This document shows, in pieces, positions 17,734-26,742 of a DNA stretch of 64,000 bases. Position 1 is the first letter of the stretch, and each line of letters opens with the position of its first letter. Made by a program: the position numbers and the translations under genes. The notes beneath the pieces are model-generated. The model was given only the letters and a program-made list of their open reading frames with translations. It had not been told where the DNA came from and did not search any database. Source of the DNA: Methylophilaceae bacterium (GTDB lineage Bacteria > Pseudomonadota > Gammaproteobacteria > Burkholderiales > Methylophilaceae); NCBI GenBank assembly GCA_947379975.1, contig CANCPF010000002.1, positions 73,938-137,937 of the forward strand, written 5' to 3'.

Positions 17734-19875
17734 GTGCGCAAAACAAATATTAAGCAAATATCATTGGCGGTCTTTTTCGCCTTTATGCCTTTTGTAGCAT
17801 ACTCTGCTGGATTGGGTAATTTGAATGTCCACTCAGCCTTAGGTGAGCCGCTTAAAGTCGATATTGAGCTTTTATCCGTCAGCCCTGAAGAGCTTTCCAC
17901 TTTGGTTGCAGGAATTGCTTCAGAAGAAGCTTATGTAGCCCAAGGCATAAAGCATTTAGCTATTCATAATAATATTAAAGCTGAAATAACTAAAAAATTA
18001 GACGGCGTTACTATGTTAACGCTACGCTCAATTCAGCCAATTAATGACCCTTATTTAGGTCTGCTTGTTCAAATTGACTGGGCCGCAGGTCGATTGCAAC
18101 GAGAATACACTGTACTACTAGATCCCCCTGAATATAAAAGCACTGCTACTGAAGCCGCGCTAACCCCAATATCACTACCATCATCGAGTGATAAAGATGT
18201 AACAAAAAAAGCAATTAACAATGCTTCTGATAATGTAGACCACAACCAAGTGCCGACCGCAAGTATAGCTGATGCTACGAGTCTAATTGCCCCTGAAAAT
18301 AAATCTGTAGATGCCGTTAAAGAGATTAGTATTGTTACTGAGCGTGGCGATACTTTAGAAGCTGTAGCCAGAGATATGCAAATAACGGGTATTAGCTTAG
18401 ATCAAATGTTGCTAGGCTTATACGAGCAAAATAAGAGCGCCTTTTCAGGGGCGAATATTAATCGGCTAAAAGTTGGTCAAATTATCAAGCGACCGACTAA
18501 AGAAACTCTCGCATCGATTGATGAGCAGCAAGCTAAACAATCTATAAAGGTACACGCTAATAACTGGAATGCCTACCGGAATAGCTTGGCTAACAACGTT
18601 GAAAAGACCAACAAGACTGTTGAGTCTGAACAAAAGCAAATTGCTTCTGGAAAAATAGTCAGTGCAGAAGATAAAGCTAATTCAATTAAGCCCGGCCTAC
18701 AAGATGTTGTAAGGTTATCGGCGGGCGATCAATCTCTACACCGCAGCGATGGGGAAAGCACTGAAAAAACAGCTAATGCTAAAGTTATGGCCTTGCAGGA
18801 TGAGGCTACGGCTAGCGAAAAATCCTTGCAAGATGCGCAAGGCCGAAGCCAGGCGCTAGAAAAGCAAATCAATGATATGCAAAAATTGTTGGCGTTAAAA
18901 AACCAAACAATGGCGGAATTACAAAAAAAAGCTGAGCCTGCAGTAATAATTAAGCCATCCATCAACCTGCGAACTAAAGAAAAAACTGCATTGGGGTTTA
19001 TGGCAAACTTAATTAATTCAGCTAATTTTCTTCTGTTAGGTTTGGCTTTTGCTGTAGCGTTTCTAGGCGCGATTTGGATATATTTACGTAATAAGAACAA
19101 AAGCGATATTGATAGTTTTGAGCGCTTAATTTCAAGCCCAGACAGATTGCATGTCGATGGTGGGCTTGCTACTAATAGCAGCGCAAATGATGCTGGTCAG
19201 ATTGCTGAAGTTAAAGAAATATTAAAAGAGTCAATTTCAAAAGAATCTAGTGCTGAAAACAATGCGATAGCTGACTTAGTCCTAGAAAACAGTAGTGTGG
19301 TAGAAAGTATTAGTTCCAGCGAGATTGATTCTAATAATGGTAATGAATTGGTCGGCAAGCCTGTTGATGATCAATTTATTAGATCAGATGAGGCTTTATC
19401 TGCTAATGCTATCGCTATCGCGCAGAATCTGGATGTAATACCTGCTAAAAACGATTTAAAAGTAATGGCTAAGAAAAAGCCTGTAAAAAAATCTACGACT
19501 AATGCATCTGAAATTTCTCCTATTAATTTGGATGTTTCATTTGATTTTCCTGAGATAAAAGAACTGACCGATAATGATGAAATTATACCGGACGTCGATG
19601 ATGCTGATCCTAAGGGTTTTGAAGCTAAGACATTTGATTTTTCAAAAATTACTTTAGACGTTGCTGACACTGAAATTGAAGATTATGCGGTTTTGAATCC
19701 AGTCGCATCTCAAGAGGATGCGACTGCAGATGTGAATGGTAAATTAGATTTAGCCATAGCCTATATTGATAAGAATGACAAGAAAGGTGCAATTAAGTTG
19801 TTGCAAGAGGTCGTTAAAGAGGGTGGTGTTAAACAAAAATCACGTGCAAAACTACTCTTAGAAGGCTTGGTATAG
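17734..19875 (+). CDS. fimV: FimV/HubP-like pole-organising protein
   Basis: Large envelope protein; FimV/HubP proteins organise cell poles and support type IV pilus assembly. GTG start with AAGGG just upstream. Layout of 713 residues: signal peptide (1 to about 25), FimV N-terminal domain (GLGNLNVHSALGEPLKVDIELL), a LysM-like segment about 205-255 (TERGDTLEAVARDMQI ... GQIIKRPT), a coiled coil about 350-400, a single transmembrane helix about 429-451, a long acidic cytoplasmic tail, and a final TPR-like FimV C-terminal motif (LDLAIAYIDKNDKKGAIKLL). The position between asd and truA is typical. Assignment is by architecture; the middle is poorly conserved. Confidence 0.85.
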   Translation: MRKTNIKQISLAVFFAFMPFVAYSAGLGNLNVHSALGEPLKVDIELLSVSPEELSTLVAGIASEEAYVAQGIKHLAIHNNIKAEITKKLDGVTMLTLRSIQPINDPYLGLLVQIDWAAGRLQREYTVLLDPPEYKSTATEAALTPISLPSSSDKDVTKKAINNASDNVDHNQVPTASIADATSLIAPENKSVDAVKEISIVTERGDTLEAVARDMQITGISLDQMLLGLYEQNKSAFSGANINRLKVGQIIKRPTKETLASIDEQQAKQSIKVHANNWNAYRNSLANNVEKTNKTVESEQKQIASGKIVSAEDKANSIKPGLQDVVRLSAGDQSLHRSDGESTEKTANAKVMALQDEATASEKSLQDAQGRSQALEKQINDMQKLLALKNQTMAELQKKAEPAVIIKPSINLRTKEKTALGFMANLINSANFLLLGLAFAVAFLGAIWIYLRNKNKSDIDSFERLISSPDRLHVDGGLATNSSANDAGQIAEVKEILKESISKESSAENNAIADLVLENSSVVESISSSEIDSNNGNELVGKPVDDQFIRSDEALSANAIAIAQNLDVIPAKNDLKVMAKKKPVKKSTTNASEISPINLDVSFDFPEIKELTDNDEIIPDVDDADPKGFEAKTFDFSKITLDVADTEIEDYAVLNPVASQEDATADVNGKLDLAIAYIDKNDKKGAIKLLQEVVKEGGVKQKSRAKLLLEGLV

Positions 19876-19895
19876 AATTAATTTGTGTGAATAAG

Positions 19896-19920
19896 AGCCG
19901 AGCAAGCTGCTCGGTTTTTT
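19896..19920 (+). terminator. Rho-independent terminator after fimV
   Basis: AGCCGAGCA (19896-19904) pairs with TGCTCGGTT (19908-19916) around AGC and runs into a T tract, 20 bp after the fimV stop. The following gap (19921-20090) is AT-rich; TATACT at about 20075 could be a -10 for the next gene, but no matching -35 was seen. Confidence 0.88.
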
Positions 19921-20090
19921 ATTTTATGCTAATACAAAAATAAATTAACAATTCATCCACAATCAAGCTATTCATGCATAACAATTGTATTTTGGCCGAA
20001 TAACTTGCGTTTTAGTGTTTAATTAAAGTTCTCAAACATAGAAGATAACACCATAAAACTCAGGACGCGCTTACTATACTTCTAAAATCT

Positions 20091-20723
20091 ATGCACCCAT
20101 TTGTAAAAATACTATGTTTTATCGCACTATTAGTGCTTAGTAGTTTTCTAAGTCATCAGCTTATTTACTTGCTTTGTATCGTGGTCACGGGATTGGCACT
20201 CAAGCTACAACTTAAACAGTTTGTGCGAACAATCATGCGCATGCGCTGGTTATTCATGTCAATTTTTATCATTTACGCGTTTGCTACCCCAGGGCAATAT
20301 ATTGAATTCTTTCCGCTCAATTACGCGCCGACATTTGAAGGTTCGGCCCTTGGAATATTGCAAATAATTAAACTTATTATCGCGTTAGCGAGTTTAAGTA
20401 TTCTTTTTTCAATGAGCTCTAAGCAACAGCTTATGCTGGGTTTATATCTACTGCTCACGCCATTAAAACTATTCGGTATTAATACCGAGCGATTTACCGC
20501 TAGACTACTATTGACCTTGTCTTACGTAGAAGCGCTAGCAGAGAAAGAGCAATTTAAACTCAGTTTTAGTCGACTCGACGAGTTACATGCTGCTACGAAT
20601 AGCTTGCAGGTAGAAGAAGTGATTATGTTGCAATCTCCAGCCTTTAACTATGTGGATAAATTGCTAGTTGTTAGTATGGTGTCGAGCGCATTGATGTTAG
20701 CTGCTTTTAAGGTGTTCACATGA
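20091..20723 (+). CDS. EcfT/CbiQ-like membrane protein
   Basis: 210-residue membrane protein with about five hydrophobic segments: two in residues 1-40, one near 52-66, one around 85-105 and one at the C-terminus. The layout resembles the transmembrane T component of energy-coupling-factor transporters (CbiQ/EcfT). The ATPase-coupling short motifs (Ala-Arg-Gly type) of true EcfT are not obvious; an arginine-rich TERFTARLLLTLSY is the nearest. No ATPase or substrate-binding partner gene is adjacent. Its stop overlaps the truA start by four bases, so it is translationally coupled to truA. The transport function is tentative. Confidence 0.55.
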   Translation: MHPFVKILCFIALLVLSSFLSHQLIYLLCIVVTGLALKLQLKQFVRTIMRMRWLFMSIFIIYAFATPGQYIEFFPLNYAPTFEGSALGILQIIKLIIALASLSILFSMSSKQQLMLGLYLLLTPLKLFGINTERFTARLLLTLSYVEALAEKEQFKLSFSRLDELHAATNSLQVEEVIMLQSPAFNYVDKLLVVSMVSSALMLAAFKVFT

Positions 20724-21511
20724 GAATAGCGCTAGGTATAGCTTATGATGGTTTTGGTTTTTGCGGATGGCAAAGTCAGCCAGCTAAATGTGGTGTTCAG
20801 GATGCGCTTGAGTTAGCCATTAAAACTATCGCGCTACATGAAGTTCGAGTGCACGCCGCGGGAAGAACCGACACAGGTGTGCATGCACTTAGTCAGATAA
20901 TACATTTTGATACCGATAGTATTCGCCCCATCTCCGCTTGGGTGCGTGGAGTTAATGCCTATTTGCCAGATACTGTTCGTGTGGAATGGGCACATGAGGT
21001 AGATGAAGGCTTTCATGCACGATATTCTGCCTTTAGTAGAAGTTATCAATATCTGCTCTACAATGCACCTGTTTCATCCGCATTAATGGCGACAAAGGCC
21101 GGTTGGTTTCATTTACCTTTAGATTTTTCTGCAATGTCTGAAGCGGCCAGTTACTTGCTAGGTGAGCATGACTTTAGCGCATTTAGGGCTTCTGAATGCC
21201 AAGCAAAAACCGCTATCAAGCATCTGCAGAAAGCCAATGTCAGTAAGGTAGGGCAATATTTTAGATTTGATTTCACTGCGAATGCTTTTTTGCAACACCA
21301 AGTACGTAACATGATAGGTGCGCTCATTTATGTGGGCAAAGGCTCTTTTCCTCCTGAATATATTAAAACTTTATTACAAGAACGTGACCGTACATTGTCG
21401 CCGCCTACATTTTCTCCTTCAGGTTTATATCTGACAGCGGTTGGGTATGATGAAAAATGGGGATTACCAACACTCAAATCCATGGCCAAATCAGTCAATA
21501 TCCTCATTTAA
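20720..21511 (+). CDS. truA: tRNA pseudouridine(38-40) synthase TruA
   Basis: Converts uridines 38-40 of the tRNA anticodon arm to pseudouridine. Seen: IAYDGFGFCGWQSQP at the N-terminus and the catalytic aspartate Asp51 in AAGRTDTGVHALSQ, the TruA signature. RSYQYLLYNAPV and FLQHQVRNMIGAL follow as expected. Length 263 is standard. ATG overlaps the upstream stop (ATGA). trpF follows in the usual truA-trpF order. Confidence 0.97.
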   Translation: MRIALGIAYDGFGFCGWQSQPAKCGVQDALELAIKTIALHEVRVHAAGRTDTGVHALSQIIHFDTDSIRPISAWVRGVNAYLPDTVRVEWAHEVDEGFHARYSAFSRSYQYLLYNAPVSSALMATKAGWFHLPLDFSAMSEAASYLLGEHDFSAFRASECQAKTAIKHLQKANVSKVGQYFRFDFTANAFLQHQVRNMIGALIYVGKGSFPPEYIKTLLQERDRTLSPPTFSPSGLYLTAVGYDEKWGLPTLKSMAKSVNILI

Positions 21512-21559
21512 GCGTTACAATAGCGTTTGAATTTTTACTAAGTATTTAATGTTTTTTTT

Positions 21560-22186
21560 GTGGGTAACTATTTGAGAGTTAGAGTCAAAATTTGTGGCAT
21601 TACCAGTGTGCAAGATGCTTTAACTGCAGTTAAACATGGTGCCGATGCGATTGGATTGGTGTTTTATGCACCAAGCTCGCGTAATGTTAGTATTGCTCAA
21701 GCGCAAGAAATTGCACGCCAAATACCAGCTTTCGTCAGTGTGGTTGGCTTGTTTGTAAATGCCGAGGCCAGCTTTGTTAACAAAGTCATTTCTCAAGTAA
21801 AAATCAATCTACTACAGTTTCATGGCGATGAAACGCCTGTAGCATGTAGCCAATTTTCATTACCTTTTATCAAGGCAATTCGTGTCAAGCCGGACACGAA
21901 TTTGATACAATGCGCTATTGATTTTTCTGCCGCTAAAGCTTTATTGCTTGATACTTATACTGAAGGTTTAATGGGTGGCACCGGTCATGTGTTTGATTGG
22001 GATTTAATTCCAAAGCAGATGGCTAAGCCTGTGATACTGGCTGGCGGTTTAACTGCAGATAACGTCGCGCAGGCCATACAAAAAGTACAGCCTTATGCGG
22101 TAGATGTTAGCGGTGGCGTTGAGATGTCAAAAGGAATTAAAGATACAGATAAAATTGCTGCATTTATGCAACAAGTTTACTTGTGA
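21560..22186 (+). CDS. trpF: Phosphoribosylanthranilate isomerase TrpF
   Basis: Amadori isomerisation step of tryptophan synthesis. The TIM-barrel product has VKICGIT with the catalytic cysteine, GADAIGLVFY, LLQFHGDE, LLDTYTEGLMGGTG with the catalytic aspartate, and LAGGLTADNV. Two starts are possible: GTG 21560 (208 residues) or TTG 21572, whose protein begins RVRVKICGIT like most homologues. Neither has a strong ribosome site, so the first four codons are uncertain. trpB follows after 113 bp. Confidence 0.95.
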   Translation: MGNYLRVRVKICGITSVQDALTAVKHGADAIGLVFYAPSSRNVSIAQAQEIARQIPAFVSVVGLFVNAEASFVNKVISQVKINLLQFHGDETPVACSQFSLPFIKAIRVKPDTNLIQCAIDFSAAKALLLDTYTEGLMGGTGHVFDWDLIPKQMAKPVILAGGLTADNVAQAIQKVQPYAVDVSGGVEMSKGIKDTDKIAAFMQQVYL

Positions 22187-22299
22187 GTAGTCTATCCAGT
22201 GTTTTATCTAGTTACGCTTACACTTTATGGGTGCTTTTCAGTGCTCAATCTAGTCCTAAATAGTAAGAATTTGAATAAGTATTATGTGGAGAACTAAAC

Positions 22300-23502
22300 A
22301 TGCAGCTTTATGATATGCCAGACGCACGCGGACATTTTGGACAATTTGGTGGTACTTTTGTAGCGGAAACGCTTGTTGAGGCGCTAGACGAGTTGCGTAT
22401 GATGTACGAAAAGTATCGTCATGATCCAGTTTTTTTGGCTGAATTTGCACATGATCTCAAGCACTTTGTCGGCCGTCCTAGTCCAGTTTATCATGCTAAA
22501 CGCTGGTCAGATAAAGTGGGTGGTGCTCAAATCTATCTAAAGCGCGAGGATTTAAATCATACTGGCGCACATAAAATCAACAATACCGTAGGTCAGGCGT
22601 TATTAGCTAAGCGTATGGGTAAACCACGCGTGATTGCTGAAACTGGTGCCGGTCAGCACGGCGTTGCTACCGCCACTATTGCTGCTCGTATGGGCCTTGA
22701 ATGTGTGGTGTACATGGGTAGCGAAGACATTAAACGCCAGGCGCCTAATGTCTTTAGAATGAAGTTGCTAGGTGCTACAGTGGTGCCAGTGGAAAGCGGC
22801 TCTAAAACCTTAAAAGATGCACTAAATGAAGCGATGCGTGATTGGGTGACCAACGTACATAATACCTTTTACATTATCGGTACAGTTGCAGGTCCGCACC
22901 CGTATCCAATGATGGTGCGTGATTTTCAGGCTGTAGTCGGTGTGGAAGCTAAAATTCAAATGCAAGAAATGGTCGGTCGCCAACCTGATGCTGTTGTTGC
23001 CTGTGTCGGCGGTGGTTCAAATGCGATGGGAATTTTCTATCCTTATATTGATGTGCCGAATGTACGTTTAATTGGCGTAGAAGCAGCTGGTCATGGTTTG
23101 GAAACTGGCATGCACGCAGCGCCATTAACAACAAACAGTCCAGTAGGTGTGTTGCATGGCAATCGCACTTACTTAATGCAAGATGCTGATGGCAATATTA
23201 TTGAAACACACTCAGTTTCAGCCGGCTTAGATTATCCAGGCGTAGGGCCAGAACATGCTTGGCTTAAAGACATCAAGCGCGCTGAATATGTTGGCATTAC
23301 TGATGATGAAGCAATGGCAGCTTTTCATGGTTTATGCCGCACAGAAGGAATTATTCCTGCACTTGAGTCTAGCCATGCTTTAGCACATGCCGAAAAAATG
23401 GCCAAAACGATGCGTAAAGACGAAATTATTTTGGTTAACTTATCTGGCCGTGGTGATAAAGATATTAATACCGTTGCTAAACTTGCCAATATTACGCTGT
23501 AA
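22300..23502 (+). CDS. trpB: Tryptophan synthase beta chain TrpB
   Basis: PLP enzyme joining indole and serine. Lys92 in GAHKINNTVGQALL is the PLP lysine; the phosphate loop GGGSNAMG and the conserved RPSPVYHA are present. Length 400 matches TrpB1. It is followed by trpA with a 52-bp spacer that contains short 14-bp-period repeats. Its own upstream gap (22187-22299) shows no leader peptide or clear hairpin. Confidence 0.98.
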   Translation: MQLYDMPDARGHFGQFGGTFVAETLVEALDELRMMYEKYRHDPVFLAEFAHDLKHFVGRPSPVYHAKRWSDKVGGAQIYLKREDLNHTGAHKINNTVGQALLAKRMGKPRVIAETGAGQHGVATATIAARMGLECVVYMGSEDIKRQAPNVFRMKLLGATVVPVESGSKTLKDALNEAMRDWVTNVHNTFYIIGTVAGPHPYPMMVRDFQAVVGVEAKIQMQEMVGRQPDAVVACVGGGSNAMGIFYPYIDVPNVRLIGVEAAGHGLETGMHAAPLTTNSPVGVLHGNRTYLMQDADGNIIETHSVSAGLDYPGVGPEHAWLKDIKRAEYVGITDDEAMAAFHGLCRTEGIIPALESSHALAHAEKMAKTMRKDEIILVNLSGRGDKDINTVAKLANITL

Positions 23503-23512
23503 AAAATAATCT

Positions 23513-23540
23513 AATCTAGCTCATTTAAACCTACCTAATT
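23513..23540 (+). repeat. Two 14-bp degenerate repeats between trpB and trpA
   Basis: AATCTAGCTCATTT (23513-23526) and AAACCTACCTAATT (23527-23540) fit the same loose 14-bp pattern as the repeats at 14607-14675 and 42141-42182. With only two diverged units the assignment is tentative. Confidence 0.4.
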
Positions 23541-23554
23541 AAAAAGTAACACTT

Positions 23555-24367
23555 ATGTCTCGCATACAAACCACTTTTGCAGCACTCAAGCAACAAGGTA
23601 AAACAGCCTTGATTCCCTATATTACGGCTGGTGATCCACACCCTAAGCATACGGTTAATCTGTTACATACTTTAGTTGCAAATGGCGCCGATATGATAGA
23701 GCTCGGCGTGCCATTTTCTGATCCTATGGCCGATGGTCCAGTGATTCAGCGAGCAAGTGAGCGCGCGTTAGTGCACAAAGTAGGCTTAACCGCAGTGCTG
23801 GAAATGGTAAAAACCTTCCGCTTAAGCAATCAAACTACGCCGATTATTTTAATGGGGTATGCCAATCCGATTGAAGCCATAGGCCCAAAAGCTTTTGCTG
23901 ATCGTGCTAAGGCTGCCGATGTTGATGGTGTAATTACGGTAGATTATCCGCCTGAAGAATGTGGTGAATTTGTACAAGAATTACGCTCACGTGATATCGA
24001 TCCTATCTTTTTGTTATCACCGACAACTGAACCAAAACGTGTTGATCTCATTGTCAGCCAAGCCAGTGGTTTTGTCTATTATGTGTCGCTGAAGGGCGTT
24101 ACCGGCGCGGCCAACTTAGACATCGTAGAAGTATCTGCCCGTGTTGCAGCCATTCGCAAAAAAACCAGTTTACCTGTAGGCGTCGGTTTTGGTATACGCG
24201 ATGCGGCAACCGCTAAAGCGACTGCTGCTATTGCTGATGCAGTAGTGGTTGGTAGTCGTATGGTGCAAGTGATAGAAGCTTCAACTGATGACAATTTACT
24301 AGACAATGTTGCCGCGTTGATGACTGAGCTCAAAACTGCGGTTGACGCTGCAACTAAATCAATTTAA
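23555..24367 (+). CDS. trpA: Tryptophan synthase alpha chain TrpA
   Basis: Cleaves indole-3-glycerol phosphate and channels indole to TrpB. The catalytic acid pair is visible in MIELGVPFSDPMADGPVIQ (Glu and the second Asp), and the phosphate-binding end has GVGFGIRD and VVGSRMV. Length 270 is standard. accD follows 46 bp later, the conserved trpBA-accD-folC order of Proteobacteria. Confidence 0.98.
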   Translation: MSRIQTTFAALKQQGKTALIPYITAGDPHPKHTVNLLHTLVANGADMIELGVPFSDPMADGPVIQRASERALVHKVGLTAVLEMVKTFRLSNQTTPIILMGYANPIEAIGPKAFADRAKAADVDGVITVDYPPEECGEFVQELRSRDIDPIFLLSPTTEPKRVDLIVSQASGFVYYVSLKGVTGAANLDIVEVSARVAAIRKKTSLPVGVGFGIRDAATAKATAAIADAVVVGSRMVQVIEASTDDNLLDNVAALMTELKTAVDAATKSI

Positions 24368-24413
24368 ATATTAAATAGCATTTTAACAATATGATGCTAA
24401 AGAGGATGACATT

Positions 24414-25277
24414 ATGGGTTGGTTAAATCAATTACCGCAAAAAATTAAACGTGTTGTGGGCGCAGATAAAAAAACTGTACCTGAAGGTCTTTGGAGTAAG
24501 TGTCCGTCATGTTTAACCGTTTTATATAAAAAAGATTTAGAAGACAACGCAGAAGTTTGCCCTAAATGTGCTTATCATAACCGTATAGGTGCACGTGAGC
24601 GCTTAGCACAGTTACTTGATGCTGATGGCCAGTTTGAAATTGGCGCTTCAGTGCAACCGATTGATCCGCTAAAGTTTAAAGATAGCAAAAACTATGCAGA
24701 TCGTATTAAAGAATCACAAAAATCTGTTGGTGAAACTGACGCACTGATTGTAATGCAGGGCAGTATTAAAGCCGTCCCTGCTGTAGTCGCTGTGTTTGAA
24801 TTTAAATTCATGGGCGGTTCTATGGGTTCAGTAGTAGGTGAGCGTTTTGTGCGTGGTGTACAAACAGCGATTGACAATAAAATGGCTTTTGTCTGCATTT
24901 CTGCCAGCGGTGGTGCGCGTATGCAAGAAGGTTTACTTTCACTGATGCAAATGGCTAAAACCAGTGCAGCATTAACGCAACTGAGTAAAGCCGGCTTGCC
25001 ATTTATTTCAGTGTTAACTGACCCAACTATGGGTGGTGTTTCTGCTAGTTTCGCCATGCTTGGTGACGTCATCGTGGCAGAGCCGCAAGCTTTAATTGGT
25101 TTTGCCGGCCCGCGTGTGATTGAACAAACCGTGCGCGAAACCTTGCCAGATGGCTTCCAGCGTGCTGAATTTCTATTAGAGCATGGCGCGATCGATTTAA
25201 TTGTTGATCGTCGCGAAATGCGGAATCGTTTAGCTACAATATTGTCAAATTTGATGCGCTTGCCTGTGGCAGCTTAA
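24414..25277 (+). CDS. accD: Acetyl-CoA carboxylase carboxyltransferase beta subunit AccD
   Basis: Transfers the carboxyl group from biotin to acetyl-CoA to start fatty acid synthesis. The N-terminal zinc ribbon has Cys30, Cys33, Cys49 and Cys52. The crotonase-fold core shows GGSMGSVVGERF, ISASGGARMQEG and GGVSASFAMLGD. Length 287. The gap before it (24368-24413) carries a 6-bp inverted repeat TAGCAT/ATGCTA at 24376-24399 just ahead of the ribosome site AGAGGA; whether it matters is unknown. Confidence 0.97.
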   Translation: MGWLNQLPQKIKRVVGADKKTVPEGLWSKCPSCLTVLYKKDLEDNAEVCPKCAYHNRIGARERLAQLLDADGQFEIGASVQPIDPLKFKDSKNYADRIKESQKSVGETDALIVMQGSIKAVPAVVAVFEFKFMGGSMGSVVGERFVRGVQTAIDNKMAFVCISASGGARMQEGLLSLMQMAKTSAALTQLSKAGLPFISVLTDPTMGGVSASFAMLGDVIVAEPQALIGFAGPRVIEQTVRETLPDGFQRAEFLLEHGAIDLIVDRREMRNRLATILSNLMRLPVAA

Positions 25278-25345
25278 TTATTTTTTAAGTGATACATTGG
25301 CGCATTATCATTGATTGAAATTTTCACAATGCAATTAGGCTTGGC

Positions 25346-26695
25346 ATGAATTTAGCCTTACAAGATAAGCACTCGTCACCTAAAGATCTAAGCTCATGGC
25401 TTAGCTACATAGAGAGCTTGCATCCAAAATCTATTGTTATGGGCTTAGATCGCATTAAGCAAATGATAGCGCGCTTAAATCTAAGCCCAAGATTCTCCAT
25501 CATTACGGTTGCAGGTACTAATGGCAAAGGCTCGAGTTGTGCCATGTTAGAGCAAATCTATAAACAAGCTGGCTATCAAGTTGGCTGTTATACCTCACCA
25601 CATTTATTACGCTATAACGAACGTGTGCGCGTGAATGCGGTGGAAGTTAGTGATAGAGAATTGTGTACGGCCTTCGCCGCGGTAGATGCTGCGCGCATAG
25701 ATAAAGGCGGCGTTGAAATATCGCTGACCTATTTTGAAATGGCTACATTAGCGGCAATGTGGCATTTTATGCAAGCTAATCTTGACGTTGTTATTATGGA
25801 AATTGGCCTAGGCGGCAGGCTAGATGCGGTTAATGCATTTGAACCAAATTGCGCTATTGTGACTAGCGTAGATTTAGATCACCAGGACTATCTAGGCGAT
25901 ACACGCGAAAGTATTGGTTTTGAAAAAGCGGGCGTCTATCGAAAGGCTGTGCCGGCTATTTGTGGTGATGCCAAACCTCCAGCCAGTTTAATTAAGCATG
26001 CGGAAGAAATTCTAGCCAACTTTAAGAAAATTCATCATGATTTTGACTATGCTCTAGTTGAAAATGGCTGGCAATATCTGCAACAGGGAAAAATAGTCTA
26101 CACGCTCCCAAAGCCGGCATTAGAGGGAGCTTACCAGTTGGCTAATGCGGCCTGCGTAATCGCCGCAGTGGAGTCCTTGCAATCTAAGTTGCCGGTTCCA
26201 TGCACTGCCATGGCAAGCGCCATGCAGCGAGTGACTTTGGCTGGGCGTTTTCAAGTGCTTGCAAAAACAAAGCTAAACACACCGCGCGTTATTTTAGATG
26301 TCGCACACAATCCTCACGCAGCTCAAGCGCTAGCTGACAACCTTAAAGCCAGTAAAGCGCAATATACACAAACTAATACCGCAAAGACTTTTGCAGTGTT
26401 TGCCATGCTCGCTGATAAAGATATGCAAGGCGTAGTGAATGCCTTGAAAAGTGAGGTTGATGTTTGGTATGTGGCCAGTATTAATCATTTACGTGGTGCG
26501 CAAGCCGCTGATTTAGCTAAAGTTGTACTGAGTGTTTTACCTTTGGCCAAGATTAAACAATTTGATAATGCCAGTAATGCTTATCAACAAGCCTGTATTG
26601 ATATAGGTGAAAATGATAAAATGATCGTGTTCGGTTCTTTTTTTACAGTTGCTAGCGTGCTGCAAGTGATTTCAGCAGTTGATATTTCTGAATAA
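25346..26695 (+). CDS. folC: Dihydrofolate synthase/folylpolyglutamate synthase FolC
   Basis: Adds glutamate to dihydropteroate and extends the tail of folates. Seen: the ATP P-loop TVAGTNGKGSSCAML (about residues 53-67), YTSPHLLRYNERVRVN, the omega-loop region LEIGLGGRLDAVN-like block (MEIGLGGRLDAVNAF), and DVAHNPHAA in the C-terminal domain. Length 449 is normal for the bifunctional form. It shows that this H4MPT-type methylotroph keeps a folate pathway too. The next gene encodes a SPOR-domain protein. Confidence 0.96.
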   Translation: MNLALQDKHSSPKDLSSWLSYIESLHPKSIVMGLDRIKQMIARLNLSPRFSIITVAGTNGKGSSCAMLEQIYKQAGYQVGCYTSPHLLRYNERVRVNAVEVSDRELCTAFAAVDAARIDKGGVEISLTYFEMATLAAMWHFMQANLDVVIMEIGLGGRLDAVNAFEPNCAIVTSVDLDHQDYLGDTRESIGFEKAGVYRKAVPAICGDAKPPASLIKHAEEILANFKKIHHDFDYALVENGWQYLQQGKIVYTLPKPALEGAYQLANAACVIAAVESLQSKLPVPCTAMASAMQRVTLAGRFQVLAKTKLNTPRVILDVAHNPHAAQALADNLKASKAQYTQTNTAKTFAVFAMLADKDMQGVVNALKSEVDVWYVASINHLRGAQAADLAKVVLSVLPLAKIKQFDNASNAYQQACIDIGENDKMIVFGSFFTVASVLQVISAVDISE

Positions 26696-26742
26696 ATAGC
26701 TAATTTTTTGAGTTACAAAACCTAATCATTAAGGAAGCTCTA

